This document shows positions 8,124-17,657 of a stretch of 64,000 nt of DNA, in pieces; within the stretch, counting starts at the first letter, position 1, and every line of letters begins with the position of its first letter. The stretch covers positions 186,001 through 250,000 of the forward strand of contig JAQTZV010000002.1 in NCBI GenBank assembly GCA_028687585.1, in the 5' to 3' direction. This stretch comes from Desulfuromonadaceae bacterium (GTDB lineage Bacteria > Desulfobacterota > Desulfuromonadia > Geobacterales > Pseudopelobacteraceae). The notes under the pieces are model-generated. The model was not told where the DNA came from and did not search any database. It saw only the letters and a list, made by a program, of their open reading frames with translations. A program made the translations under genes and the position numbers.

Positions 8124-9427
8124 GGTACGGGTCTCTCTAATAAAACCCTGACGCGCCGGATTCTTTTTCGGTCAATACTTTCTACGGTGAAACGCGTACC
8201 TTCAAACAGCACAGTTTCACCCTGCTGCAGCAGTCGCCCGCTCTGAGCGAGAAGGAAACCGGCAATAGTAGTATAGGGGGCGTCTTCCGGCAGATTGAGG
8301 TTAAGGCGCAGATTCACTTCGCGCATTGTCAGCATGCCGTCAAGCAGATAGCCGTTAGTATCCTCGACGCATTGGTCGGGTGAAACATCATCATATTCGT
8401 CATCAATTTCACCGACTATCTCTTCAAGAAGATCTTCCAGGGTTATGATGCCTTCAAATCCACCATATTCATCGACAACAAAAATCATATGAGTTCGGGA
8501 TGCCTGCATCATTCTCAAGGCGGTGCTCAATTGAGCGCTTGTCGGGATAAAATGCGGCGGATGGATGAGATTAAACAGATCGAATTCGGGCATATCCGAC
8601 TGAGAAAGGTATGGTTCAAGATCTCTCCTGACAACAATACCGGTGATATCGTCAATTTGATCTTTATAAACCGGAATGCGTGAGTATCCGAAGGCGTTAA
8701 ACAGCTCTACTGTTTCTGTGAGCGAAGCAGACAGTGGAAGTGCCGTAACGGCATTTCTCGGGATCATTACTTCCTGAACCTCTGAATCGGAAAATTCAAA
8801 GATGCGGTGAAGAAGCTGCTGCTCTCCGGTTTCCAGCGCGCCACCAGAGTGAGAGGTATTGATGATTTGCCGCAATTCATCCACGGTGTATATGCTGGCA
8901 TGTTCTTCCGAACAGCGAAATCCGAGCAGGCGAACCGTGCTTCTGCCGGCATAATCAAGCATGCGTATCGGCCAGCTGAACAGCGTATGAAACAGGTGCA
9001 TCGGCCACGCAACAGTTAATGCAACACGTTCAGCTCGATCAAGAGCCAATGTTTTTGGCGCCAGTTCACCAAGAACAATATGCAGAAACGTAATAATGGT
9101 GAAAGCTCCGGTAAAAGCGATAGTGTGGCGTACAGCAGTTGAAACGAGACCGTGAAGAGGTATTTCCAGCAGTTTGGAGAGTGCCGGTTCCCCGATCCAC
9201 CCTAACGCCAGAGATGCCATGGTAATACCGAGCTGCGTTGCAGATATGTACGAATTCAGATTGTCGAGCAGTCCAAGCAGCGTTACGGCACGAGTATCAC
9301 CGCTCTCCACAAGCGAGACAATCCGCGAGCGACGAACGGAGACGAGTGCAAACTCAGCTGCGACAAAAAAACCATTAGCGGCAACCAGCAGCAATACAAG
9401 CAAAAGGTAGAGTAACGTTGCATTCAT
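8120..9427 (-). CDS. CorC/HlyC-type membrane protein (CNNM domain, CBS pair, CorC C-terminal domain)
   Basis: About 435 residues. The N-terminal CNNM/DUF21 domain has four hydrophobic segments within residues 1-180. A CBS pair follows around residues 195-315 (VMIPRNAVTALPL; DEYGGFEGIITLEDLLEEI), then a CorC_HlyC domain near the C terminus. The family is linked to Mg2+/Co2+ efflux or resistance; older 'hemolysin' names are historical. The frame opens at 9496, but the membrane domain begins at MNATLLYLL, so I prefer ATG 9427. Its Shine-Dalgarno (GGGGA) is very close, so the start is uncertain. The gene is divergent from the TPR lipoprotein. Confidence 0.9.
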   Translation of the reverse strand: MNATLLYLLLVLLLVAANGFFVAAEFALVSVRRSRIVSLVESGDTRAVTLLGLLDNLNSYISATQLGITMASLALGWIGEPALSKLLEIPLHGLVSTAVRHTIAFTGAFTIITFLHIVLGELAPKTLALDRAERVALTVAWPMHLFHTLFSWPIRMLDYAGRSTVRLLGFRCSEEHASIYTVDELRQIINTSHSGGALETGEQQLLHRIFEFSDSEVQEVMIPRNAVTALPLSASLTETVELFNAFGYSRIPVYKDQIDDITGIVVRRDLEPYLSQSDMPEFDLFNLIHPPHFIPTSAQLSTALRMMQASRTHMIFVVDEYGGFEGIITLEDLLEEIVGEIDDEYDDVSPDQCVEDTNGYLLDGMLTMREVNLRLNLNLPEDAPYTTIAGFLLAQSGRLLQQGETVLFEGTRFTVESIDRKRIRRVRVLLERPVP

Positions 9428-9555
9428 TTCCCCATACTCTATCCGTACGTGACCGATGTCAACTGCAACATGCCAATTATTATTATCGTTTGACATTTTT
9501 TTGGTGTATGTTATTTTTCAACAGTTATTTCTCTTCGAAATGGAACCTCTTTCTG

Positions 9556-11262
9556 ATGCACATACGGCCGCTCATTCTGCTTTTTCTCCTGTTTCTTACC
9601 GCGTGCGCCGGCGGCGCTCCGGCACCTCAAAATCTTCATTCTGATACACCCGCATTTCATGATGATCATGCCCGTGCACTGTACCTCTTTTCCCGGGCGC
9701 GTATTGCCGTTCATGAAGGTGACTATCCGGCGGCCCTCACCCTGTTGCGTGAGGCCATTGCACTCGAACCGGATTCGGCTCTGTTGCACGGAGATGTTGC
9801 TGAAATCAAGCTCAAAATCGGCCAGATTCCGGAAGCACTTGAATATATTAACAAGGCTATTGAGCTTGATCCCAGCTATCGCCCACCGTATGTTCTCGGC
9901 GGCGTTCTGATGTCATCAGCGGGAAAAGACCGGGATGCGGTCAATTATTTACGCACGGCGGTCAAGCTTGATCCCGCTAAGGAAGATGCGTATCTGCACC
10001 TTGTCATGTCTTTGACACGGCTCTTTGAGTACGAAGAAGCGGTTACAACCCTCAAGGCACTGGTTAAGCTCAATCCTGATTCCGTACTCGGCTATTATTA
10101 TCTGGGACGTACGTACAGTCAGATGAAGCTTTACCGTGAGGCACTCGGTTATTTTTCCAAAGTTCTTGAATTACGCCCTGAATTTGACCAGGCGGTTATT
10201 GATAAAGCCGCAACATACGAGGCGTTAGGTGAATATCCGCAGGCCATTGATGCCTACCGGACGCTTGTTGACCAAGATGAACAGCGTACTGCCGTATTGC
10301 AGCGGCTGATCCAGTTGTTGCTTCAGCAGCGCCGTTTTCCGGAGGCACTTGCATATCTTCGTATCGCGGCACAATCCGGTCTGGGCGGTACTGAAACAAT
10401 TCGAAAAATTGGCCTGGTTCACCTTGAACTTGAGCAGTATGACGAAGCGATTGCGTTGTTCGGTACCATGCTTGAGAAAGATCCGTCTGCCGATAATCTC
10501 CGGATCTATCTTGGGATTGCCTACGAAGAAAAAGGCGAGCTGGATAACGCTTTAACGGAGTTCAAAAAGATTTCTCGAAATTCGCCACAGTTTTTTGAAG
10601 CAGTCAGCCATATTGCACTGATTCTCAAAGAACAGGGCAACATAGACGCTGCCATCGCGGTTTTTATGGATGAAATCAACACAAATAATCGTAATCTTGA
10701 GCTTTATCTAAATTTATCTTCCCTGTACGAATCCATTGACAGACCGCAGGCTGCTCTGGATGTACTGCTTGAAAATGAGCAATACTTTAAGAAAGAGCCG
10801 CGATTTTACTTTCGGATTGGTGTGCTTTTTGACAAACTCGGTAAACGGACTGAATCAATCAATCAAATGAAGCAGGTTTTGCTGCTTGATCCGAAAGATG
10901 CTCAGGCGCTCAACTATCTCGGTTATTCCTATGCCGAAATGGGGATGCATCTTGAGGAGGCCCTGAATTACATCAAACAGGCGGTCGCAATCCGTCCGCA
11001 AGACGCCTTCATATTGGACAGTCTCGGCTGGGCTTATTATAAGCTCAAGCGGTATGATGAAGCGTCCGAAGCACTTGAAGAAGCGGTTTCTCTGGTCAAT
11101 GATGATCCTACTATCATCGAGCACCTGGCGGATGTGTACGCCGCGCGTCGTCTTACCAAGAAAGCGCTGAAACAGTATCAAAGGGCGCTTGAATTAGCTC
11201 CGGAGCGTAAAGAAATTGTTGAAAAGATACATAAGCTCAAAGGGGAGCATAGCGAAAAATGA
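9556..11262 (+). CDS. TPR-repeat lipoprotein
   Basis: 568 residues. It begins MHIRPLILLFLLFLTAC, a lipoprotein signal with an LTAC lipobox, so I take ATG 9556 rather than the upstream open frame from 9418. The mature part is almost entirely tandem 34-residue tetratricopeptide repeats (for example LYLFSRARIAVHEGDYPAAL, and GYYYLGRTYSQMKLYREAL), about 14 in number. TPR lipoproteins act as protein-interaction scaffolds at the inner face of the outer membrane; the partner is unknown. The stop overlaps the start of the substrate-binding protein gene by four bases (ATGA), so a role linked to that transporter is possible. Confidence 0.9.
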   Translation: MHIRPLILLFLLFLTACAGGAPAPQNLHSDTPAFHDDHARALYLFSRARIAVHEGDYPAALTLLREAIALEPDSALLHGDVAEIKLKIGQIPEALEYINKAIELDPSYRPPYVLGGVLMSSAGKDRDAVNYLRTAVKLDPAKEDAYLHLVMSLTRLFEYEEAVTTLKALVKLNPDSVLGYYYLGRTYSQMKLYREALGYFSKVLELRPEFDQAVIDKAATYEALGEYPQAIDAYRTLVDQDEQRTAVLQRLIQLLLQQRRFPEALAYLRIAAQSGLGGTETIRKIGLVHLELEQYDEAIALFGTMLEKDPSADNLRIYLGIAYEEKGELDNALTEFKKISRNSPQFFEAVSHIALILKEQGNIDAAIAVFMDEINTNNRNLELYLNLSSLYESIDRPQAALDVLLENEQYFKKEPRFYFRIGVLFDKLGKRTESINQMKQVLLLDPKDAQALNYLGYSYAEMGMHLEEALNYIKQAVAIRPQDAFILDSLGWAYYKLKRYDEASEALEEAVSLVNDDPTIIEHLADVYAARRLTKKALKQYQRALELAPERKEIVEKIHKLKGEHSEK

Positions 11263-12911
11263 CAGCATCAACAGGAGCTCGCTCTCTGCTGATGGCGCTG
11301 TTCTTGGGCGTGATTCTTATCGGGTGCAGCAGCAGCGATAACCCTACCGTAACTGCTCCGGTTGCTGTACATGATTCACCCTCTACAACTCCTGCCACCG
11401 GTGATTCCCTTGTTGAGGGCACCATCGGTGAAGCTTCGACACTCATTCCCCTTCTCGCAACCGATGCCTCTTCCCATGCGGTGGCCGGCCAGATTTACAA
11501 CGGCCTCATCAAGTACGACAAAAATCTGAACATTGTCGGCGATCTTGCCGAGGTATACGAAATATCTGCAGACGGCCTCACTATTACGTTCCATCTGCGG
11601 CATGGCGTCACCTGGCATGACGGTGCGCCATTTACGGCAAAAGATGTGCTGTACACCTATCAGGTCACCGTAGATCCCAAGACTCCTACTGCATACGCTG
11701 AAGATTTCAAGCAGGTCAAAAGTATTACGGCGCCCGATGCCTTTACGATCCGTGTGACATACGGAGAGCCGTTTGCGCCTGCTCTGGCATCGTGGGGGAT
11801 GAATATTCTTCCTGCTCATCTTCTGGAGGGACAGGATATTACCAAAAGCCCTTTGGCGAGAAAGCCGGTCGGCACCGGGCCGTACCGCTTCAAAGAGTGG
11901 GTGTCCGGTCAAAAAATAGTGCTTGAAGCAAACAACGATTATTTTGAAGGGCGTCCCCATATCGATCGCTTTATCTACCGCATTATTCCCGACACTTCCA
12001 CAATGTACATGGAACTGAAGGCGGGGGCCATCGACCTGATGAACCTGACACCGGTTCAGTACGCGCGCCAGACCAACACCGCACGATTCACCAGGCGTTT
12101 CAATAAATATCGCTATCCGTCATCCAGCTACCTCTATATGGGCTACAATCTGCGCCACCCGCTCTTCGGCGATAAACGTATCCGCCAGGCTATGACCGCG
12201 GCCATCAACAAGGATGAGCTGATTCAGGGGGTGCTGTTCGGTATGGGGCAGAAAGCGCACGGCCCGATTGTACCGGGGCGCTGGGCCTATAATCCTGCGG
12301 TCAAAGATATCGGCTATGATCCGAAACATGCTGCAGAACTGCTGGCCCAGGCCGGATGGCGGGAAAAAAACAGTGACGGGATTCTGATAATGGATGGCAA
12401 GCCATTCAAATTCACCATATTGACCAATCAGGGGAACCAGCAGCGCTTGATGACGGCCCAGATTATTCAGCAACGTCTGCGTCAGGTCGGAATTGACGTT
12501 AAAATCCGGATTGTCGAATGGGCGGCGTTTCTTAAGGAATTTGTCAATAAAGGGAATTTTGAGGTTGTTTTGCTGGCCTGGAGCATCTCCCAGGATCCGG
12601 ATATGTATGATATCTGGCACTCCAGTAAAAACAAGCCGGGTGAATTGAATTTTATCGGTTTTAATAACCCCGAAGTTGATCGCCTGCTGATTGAAGGGCG
12701 CAACACTTTCGATATTGAAAAACGCAAACGGGCGTATTTCCGTATTCAGGAAATACTCGCCGACGAACAGCCGTACACGTTTTTGTACGTACCGGACGCT
12801 CTTCCGGTTGTCAGCTCACGAATTCGCGGAGTGGAACCGGCTCCTGCCGGAATCGGCTACAACCAGAACCGCTGGTTTGTGCCGAAAAACGAACAGGTGT
12901 ACGTACCATGA
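11259..12911 (+). CDS. ABC transporter substrate-binding lipoprotein, peptide (family 5) type
   Basis: 550 residues. The signal peptide ends in the lipobox LIGC, giving a lipid-anchored protein. The body is a family 5 solute-binding protein (OppA/DppA type): YEISADGLTITFHLRHGVTW, then DGAPFTAKDVLYTYQ, and RKPVGTGPYRF. The ligand may be a peptide, nickel chelate or other oligomer and is not readable from sequence. It is coupled to the TPR lipoprotein upstream and, by ATGA, to the SNF2 gene downstream. The matching permeases are at 18736-20575, so the transporter operon appears split. No ATPase subunit gene is in the window. Confidence 0.92.
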   Translation: MTASTGARSLLMALFLGVILIGCSSSDNPTVTAPVAVHDSPSTTPATGDSLVEGTIGEASTLIPLLATDASSHAVAGQIYNGLIKYDKNLNIVGDLAEVYEISADGLTITFHLRHGVTWHDGAPFTAKDVLYTYQVTVDPKTPTAYAEDFKQVKSITAPDAFTIRVTYGEPFAPALASWGMNILPAHLLEGQDITKSPLARKPVGTGPYRFKEWVSGQKIVLEANNDYFEGRPHIDRFIYRIIPDTSTMYMELKAGAIDLMNLTPVQYARQTNTARFTRRFNKYRYPSSSYLYMGYNLRHPLFGDKRIRQAMTAAINKDELIQGVLFGMGQKAHGPIVPGRWAYNPAVKDIGYDPKHAAELLAQAGWREKNSDGILIMDGKPFKFTILTNQGNQQRLMTAQIIQQRLRQVGIDVKIRIVEWAAFLKEFVNKGNFEVVLLAWSISQDPDMYDIWHSSKNKPGELNFIGFNNPEVDRLLIEGRNTFDIEKRKRAYFRIQEILADEQPYTFLYVPDALPVVSSRIRGVEPAPAGIGYNQNRWFVPKNEQVYVP

Positions 12912-15604
12912 CTCTTGCCCTGACTCCTTCAGGGCATCTGCTGATGGCATCATCACCGGATGGGGTTGGATTAGCGGATTCTGCGCCATCCCGCGCCGGA
13001 GAGCTTGAAAAGTCATTTACTGTCTGCCAGGCTGCCGGGATCATGGCCCTTGCCGGAGGAAAGTCCGCCCCGGATTGGCCTCTCTCCTGGATATTCTGGC
13101 GAGATTTCGCTACACGCTACCTTCTGCAGCTCTGCCAGACCCAGCCGGCTTCCGGACGTCTTGAACCGCTTTATCCCCCCGATGCTTCCATTCTTGCCCA
13201 TTTAACTCTGAGTATCCCCCCCATGCCGGGCGCTGAATACTGCACACCTGATGCTCTTTGTGCCATTTGGATCGATCTCGACAACTGGACGCGCAATTCG
13301 ATTGTCGGACATCCTGAAGGGCTGGCCGGTTTCCTGCATCAGTACGCGCCGCTCTGGCGTCAGGTGGGAAGGGTCTGTTTCCATCTGGCCGAAAACAAGA
13401 ATGATCCCGAATTCCCCTTCGCCTTCATGGCGACCTATATCCCACGACTGGGCAAAAATGCCCGCGCTCAGCATCTGCCACTCAGCCAGGCGCTCGGAGA
13501 ATATGCCGGAGCCAATAACCGTGCCGCGCTCTTGCGCCTACTGGAGCCGGTTCACGATGCCGGCAGCCGCTGCGACTGGGTGCGGGAGTTGCTGGAGAGC
13601 GGCGATATCTATCATCCGCTCGCATGGACGCCGGAGGAAGCCTATCCGTTTCTGAAAGATGTGCCCGCCTTGGAAGAGAGCGGTCTTGTCGTGCGTCTGC
13701 CGGACTGGTGGAAAAAGCGGCCTCGGCCTCGTGTGCAGGTCGTTGTTGGTAACAGCGCCGGAGAATCTCTTTCCGCACGGGCATTGCTGGATTTTAGGGT
13801 ACAGCTGACTCTGGAGGGCGCCGACCTTACCTCGGAGGAAATTGCCGCATTGACCACGACGGGGAAGGGGCTAGCGCTCCTGCGAGGTCAGTGGGTTGAG
13901 GTGGACGGCGACAAGCTCCGCGAGGCACTGGAACAGTGGCGGCGGGTCGAAGCGGAGGCCGGAGAGGATGGCCTGTCGTTTGTCGAAGGGATGCGTCTTC
14001 TGGCCGGAGCCCGGCGCGACCTGTCCGGCAACGACCCGATGCTGGATGAGACCGGCTGGGCTTTTGTGGAGGCGGGTGATACGTTGCGGGAGATGCTGGC
14101 CGGATTGCGCGAGCCTGCCCGGTTGGCGGCAGTGCAGGCAAATTCCGCCTTGCTGGCGACCCTGCGCCCCTACCAGCAGACCGGCCTCAACTGGCTCTGG
14201 TTCCTGTCGGAACTGGGACTGGGCGCTTGCCTGGCTGACGACATGGGGCTGGGCAAGACCATTCAGGTAATCTCCCTGCTGCTGGCGCAACGGGGACGCG
14301 CCGGTAAAAAGGTTCCCAGCCTACTGGTGCTGCCGGCCTCGCTGCTCTCCAACTGGAAGAGTGAGTTGGCCCGCTTTTCCCCATCGCTACAGGTAGTCTG
14401 CCTGCATCCGTCGGAGATGGAACGGACGGAGCTGGAGCGCATCGCCGCCGACCCTGAACAGGCGCTGGCATCCGCCGACGCGGTGCTGACCACCTACGGA
14501 ATGCTCCAACGCCAGGAATGGCTCAGGAAGTTGGAGTGGAACCTGATCGTACTGGACGAGGCCCAGGCGATCAAGAACTCCGGCACACAGCAGGCCAAGG
14601 CGGTCAAGGCTCTTTCCGGAAGGGCGCGCATCGCCCTTACAGGCACCCCGGTTGAAAATCGTCTCTCCGATCTCTGGTCGCTGTTCGACTTCATCTGTCC
14701 CGGCCTGCTCGGTAGCGCCCCCCGTTTCAAGCAATTCGTCTCCTCTCTGGAAAGCTGCGAACCGCCGTCATACGCCCCGTTGCGCTCGCTGGTGCAGCCG
14801 TATCTCCTGCGCCGCCTCAAAAGCGACCGGAGTGTTATCAGTGATCTTCCCGACAAGGTTGAGATGGTGGCCTGGTGCGGTCTCAGCAAGGCCCAGGCAC
14901 GGCTGTACGCCCAGGCGGTGAAGGATTTGACCGACGCACTCAAGGAGCAGCAGGAAGGGGGGATGAAGCGGCGGGGGCTTATTCTCTCCTCGTTGATGCG
15001 CTTCAAACAGATCTGCAACCACCCCGGCCAGTCACTTGGCGATGGTGATTATGCCGAGGAGCGGAGCGGCAAGTTTATCAGGCTGCGCGAACTGGCCGAA
15101 GAGATCGCCTCGCGTCAGGAAAAGGTGCTGATTTTTACCCAGTTCCGGGAGATGACAGCGCCGATAGCCACCTTTCTGGCGACACTGTTTGGCCGTCCCG
15201 GCCTGGTTCTGCATGGCGGCACCCCGGTATCCGAACGCAAGAAACTGGTGGATCGCTTTCAGCATGAGGATGGTCCTCCATTCTTCGTACTATCTCTCAA
15301 AGCAGGCGGTTCCGGCCTCAATCTGACCGCCGCCGGCCATGTGATCCATTTTGACCGCTGGTGGAATCCGGCGGTGGAAAACCAGGCCACCGACCGCGCT
15401 TTCCGTATCGGCCAGAAAAAAAATGTCATGGTGCACAAGTTTGTCTGCAAGGGGACGGTGGAAGAGAAGATCGACGCCTTGATTGCCGCCAAGGCGGGGC
15501 TGGCGACAGAGCTGCTGGAAGGGGCGGAAATGTTGTTGACCGAGATGGATGACGAGGCGCTGTTGAAGCTGGTCGCACTGGATTTGGAGAAGGCAGGGAT
15601 CTGA
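12908..15604 (+). CDS. SNF2-family DEAD/DEAH helicase-like ATPase
   Basis: 898 residues. The N-terminal 400 residues are a bacterial SNF2-associated region (DUF3670-like). A SNF2 ATPase follows: Walker A in DDMGLGKTIQVI near residue 445, DEAQ box in LIVLDEAQAIKNS near 548, and LTGTPVENRLSDLWS. The helicase C domain carries GGSGLNLTAAGHVIHFDRWW and TDRAFRIGQ near 830. Such proteins translocate on double-stranded DNA and remodel nucleoprotein or stalled polymerase. The likely partner is the SWIM protein at 17658, a common bacterial pairing. Its ATG overlaps the stop of the substrate-binding protein gene, which is odd for an unrelated function. GC is visibly higher in the ATPase part than in the flanking genes. 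Confidence 0.93.
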   Translation: MTLALTPSGHLLMASSPDGVGLADSAPSRAGELEKSFTVCQAAGIMALAGGKSAPDWPLSWIFWRDFATRYLLQLCQTQPASGRLEPLYPPDASILAHLTLSIPPMPGAEYCTPDALCAIWIDLDNWTRNSIVGHPEGLAGFLHQYAPLWRQVGRVCFHLAENKNDPEFPFAFMATYIPRLGKNARAQHLPLSQALGEYAGANNRAALLRLLEPVHDAGSRCDWVRELLESGDIYHPLAWTPEEAYPFLKDVPALEESGLVVRLPDWWKKRPRPRVQVVVGNSAGESLSARALLDFRVQLTLEGADLTSEEIAALTTTGKGLALLRGQWVEVDGDKLREALEQWRRVEAEAGEDGLSFVEGMRLLAGARRDLSGNDPMLDETGWAFVEAGDTLREMLAGLREPARLAAVQANSALLATLRPYQQTGLNWLWFLSELGLGACLADDMGLGKTIQVISLLLAQRGRAGKKVPSLLVLPASLLSNWKSELARFSPSLQVVCLHPSEMERTELERIAADPEQALASADAVLTTYGMLQRQEWLRKLEWNLIVLDEAQAIKNSGTQQAKAVKALSGRARIALTGTPVENRLSDLWSLFDFICPGLLGSAPRFKQFVSSLESCEPPSYAPLRSLVQPYLLRRLKSDRSVISDLPDKVEMVAWCGLSKAQARLYAQAVKDLTDALKEQQEGGMKRRGLILSSLMRFKQICNHPGQSLGDGDYAEERSGKFIRLRELAEEIASRQEKVLIFTQFREMTAPIATFLATLFGRPGLVLHGGTPVSERKKLVDRFQHEDGPPFFVLSLKAGGSGLNLTAAGHVIHFDRWWNPAVENQATDRAFRIGQKKNVMVHKFVCKGTVEEKIDALIAAKAGLATELLEGAEMLLTEMDDEALLKLVALDLEKAGI

Positions 15605-15615
15605 ATGTGTGGGGA

Positions 15616-15646
15616 TTGAGTAAATTTGCTCAGTGGTTGAGTAAAT
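15616..15646 (+). repeat. Tandem TTGAGTAAAT direct repeat upstream of the AAA ATPase gene
   Basis: The decamer TTGAGTAAAT occurs at 15616-15625 and 15637-15646, 21 bases apart, so both copies face the same side of the helix. It lies about 40 bases before the ATPase start and could be an operator or a promoter duplication. The first copy also forms a short dyad TGAG...CTCA. Confidence 0.45.
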
Positions 15647-15685
15647 ATAGTTGCGTGCGATTTTATGCCATGATACAAGTGGGTT

Positions 15686-16870
15686 ATGAGCTATAAACGA
15701 CCATTACAAACAACCCTTTTATCGATGCTTTCCCGCCCGACACCGGTCATCAATGTACTGATCGGTCCCCGTCAGGTAGGCAAGACAACCATTGCCCGCC
15801 AGATTGAACAGACCATCGGTTTCCCGGCCATCTACGCCTCTGCCGACAGCCCGGTACCGCTGGATTCAGCATGGATCGAGACCCATTGGCGTCGTGCAAA
15901 CACCGAGGGAATAACAACAGGTGCGCCGGTACTTCTGATTCTCGATGAACTGCAGAAGGTAAAGGGATGGAGCGAAACAGTGAAGCTCCTATGGGACAAC
16001 CGTCCGACCGCCCCGGAGATTCGTGTGCTGATTCTCGGCTCATCGGCGCTTATGATGCAAGAGGGGTTGACTGAAAGCCTCGCCGGTCGCTTCTTTCTGC
16101 ATCGCTGCACCCATTGGGGATTTCAGGAATGCCGTGACGCCTTTGGCTGGAGCCTGGAACAGTGGATCTATTTCGGCGGCTATCCGGGGGCAGCGGGATT
16201 TACTGATGATGAAATCACCTGGAAGCGCTATATCACCGATTCATTGATTGAAACCGTTCTGGCTCGCGATGTGCTCCAAATGAGTAAGGTTGCCAAGCCG
16301 GTTCTTCTCCGTCACCTTTTTGCCCTCGCAGCTACCTTGCCTGCCCAGTGCGTTTCCTACACAAAAATGCTCGGCCAGTTGCACGATGCCGGAAACACCA
16401 CCACTCTGGCTCATTACCTGAAACTTCTGGAATCGGCATTTCTGGCCAGCGGGCTGGAGATCTTTTCGCAAGGAGTTCAGCGCAAACGGGGAAGCAGCCC
16501 CAAGCTGGTGCTTTGGAACAACGCTCTAGTGAGCGCCCTTTCAACACGCTCTTTCAGCGATTCCATTGGCGATACGATCTGGTGGGGGCGACTTGTTGAA
16601 AATGCTGTTGGAGCCCATCTCTGCAATGACCTTAATTCTGTGGAATATACCGTTTCCTACTGGCGAGATAGTGATCATGAAGTTGATTTTGTAATTGCGC
16701 AGGGACGTGATGTATGGGCTATTGAGGTAAAAAGTGGCAGAAGCGGCAAAACTACCGGCTTGAGCCGCTTTCGAGCGCGTTATCCGGATGCAAAGGTTCT
16801 TCTGGTTGGAGCCCTGGGTATCCCGCTGGAAGAGTTTTTCAGCAGGGATGTAAGATCATGGTTGGTGTAG
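15686..16870 (+). CDS. AAA-family ATPase with DUF4143 domain
   Basis: 394 residues. Walker A is GPRQVGKTT near residue 30, Walker B is VLLILDELQKV near 90, and a sensor-like strand is VLILGSSALMM. The C-terminal half has the DUF4143 pattern (ENAVGAHLCNDL, then SYWRDSDHEVDFVI and AIEVKSG), whose D...E...K residues resemble a PD-(D/E)xK nuclease core. The family is widespread, patchily distributed and associated with mobile or toxin loci; its function is not established. The start ATG 15686 has only a weak GTGGG ahead. It sits between the SNF2 and SWIM genes next to a decayed vapBC, which suggests a later insertion. Confidence 0.9.
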   Translation: MSYKRPLQTTLLSMLSRPTPVINVLIGPRQVGKTTIARQIEQTIGFPAIYASADSPVPLDSAWIETHWRRANTEGITTGAPVLLILDELQKVKGWSETVKLLWDNRPTAPEIRVLILGSSALMMQEGLTESLAGRFFLHRCTHWGFQECRDAFGWSLEQWIYFGGYPGAAGFTDDEITWKRYITDSLIETVLARDVLQMSKVAKPVLLRHLFALAATLPAQCVSYTKMLGQLHDAGNTTTLAHYLKLLESAFLASGLEIFSQGVQRKRGSSPKLVLWNNALVSALSTRSFSDSIGDTIWWGRLVENAVGAHLCNDLNSVEYTVSYWRDSDHEVDFVIAQGRDVWAIEVKSGRSGKTTGLSRFRARYPDAKVLLVGALGIPLEEFFSRDVRSWLV

Positions 16871-16894
16871 GCCGGGTTATGAAGGAGACTCATA

Positions 16895-17179
16895 ATGAGA
16901 GCTACTATTGCCATAGATGATGATTTGTTCAAAGAGGCATTTGCTCTTTCAAACGTGAAAACAAAGAAAGAGCTTATCACTCTGTCGTTGCAGGAATTTA
17001 TCAGGAAAAAACGGTTGGAACACCTTGCGGGTATGTATTCCTCCGGCGCGGTTACCGTGACCTGTGAAGAGTTGGAGGAGAATCGAGACGATGACCGCGC
17101 TGGCGCAACACTGGCAGACTTGTGCAAGCCTTTCCCCATCTCGACAGAAGTGATAGCTCTTTTGAAGCCGATGTTATAG
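16895..17179 (+). CDS. vapB: VapB-type antitoxin with altered C terminus
   Basis: 94 residues. The first 65 or so (MRATIAIDDDLFKEAFALSN, then TKKELITLSLQEFI) match the DUF2191/VapB antitoxin family, a ribbon-helix-helix-like DNA-binding protein that neutralises a VapC RNase. Normal members end shortly after the position of NRDDDR; here about 25 unrelated residues follow, consistent with the stop having been lost when the start of vapC was deleted. AAGGAG eight bases upstream supports the start. With its toxin broken, this is probably an orphan or degenerating antitoxin. Confidence 0.72.
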   Translation: MRATIAIDDDLFKEAFALSNVKTKKELITLSLQEFIRKKRLEHLAGMYSSGAVTVTCEELEENRDDDRAGATLADLCKPFPISTEVIALLKPML

Positions 17180-17253
17180 CCGCAGCAAGTTCGCAGTCTG
17201 CAATGCCCGAGGATCTGTCTTGGGAGTAATACTTAGAAACCAGGAAAGTATGA

Positions 17254-17457
17254 CGTCAGGCTTTTGATAAAAAAGTAATCGAGATGATCCCTGTGTTTCC
17301 GTTTGATAGTTGAGTTGCCCGCATCTACGTTAGAATATGGGCATCACTGGTGCAGCGAGGCTTTACGGTTGGGGCGCACGATCTGATTATAGCAGCGACG
17401 GCCATTTCTCTGGATTACACGGTTATTACCGCTAAAACAGTTTACCTGAACAATGTC
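17254..17457 (+). pseudogene. vapC: vapC toxin remnant (PIN domain C-terminal half)
   Basis: Reading the frame of GTG 17350 upstream gives VIEMIPVFPFDS, a TGA at 17311-17313, then VARIYVRIWASLVQ and FTVGAHDLIIAATAISL. This is the C-terminal half of a VapC PIN-domain RNase, including the GAHDLIIAATA segment with the conserved acidic Asp. A second in-frame stop is at 17251-17253. The first half with the initial catalytic Asp is missing. The gene lies directly downstream of vapB, in the expected toxin position. Confidence 0.8.
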
Positions 17458-17595
17458 TGGTGCGGAGAGTGTAGATCTGGCGCATCAATGCAACTTCGAG
17501 AGGGGGAAATGTCGGGGCGCTCTCTTGTTTTACATGGCACCTGCAAGAAATGTGGTGGTGAAGTAGCGCGAGTGATTGAGCCTGTAGAGTCATAG
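17458..17595 (+). other. Zinc-ribbon coding segment fused to the vapC remnant
   Basis: In frame with the vapC remnant, the sequence continues as a 45-residue zinc ribbon with two CxxC knuckles (WCGECRSG and GTCKKCGGEV), ending in a normal stop. It has no good start of its own apart from an ATG at the M of SMQL, which would lose the first knuckle. It may be the 3' part of a small zinc-ribbon gene truncated by the event that removed the start of vapC, or a chimeric ORF starting at GTG 17350. Confidence 0.55.
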
Positions 17596-17657
17596 AGGCA
17601 AAGTCATGCAAGATAAAAAGGTAAAAAAATGGCTATGATCAGGAGGGGCCCTTAACC

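Noticed and set aside
15616-15646. CRISPR-like array
   Set aside because: Only two copies of a 10-base unit with an 11-base spacer, and no cas genes nearby.
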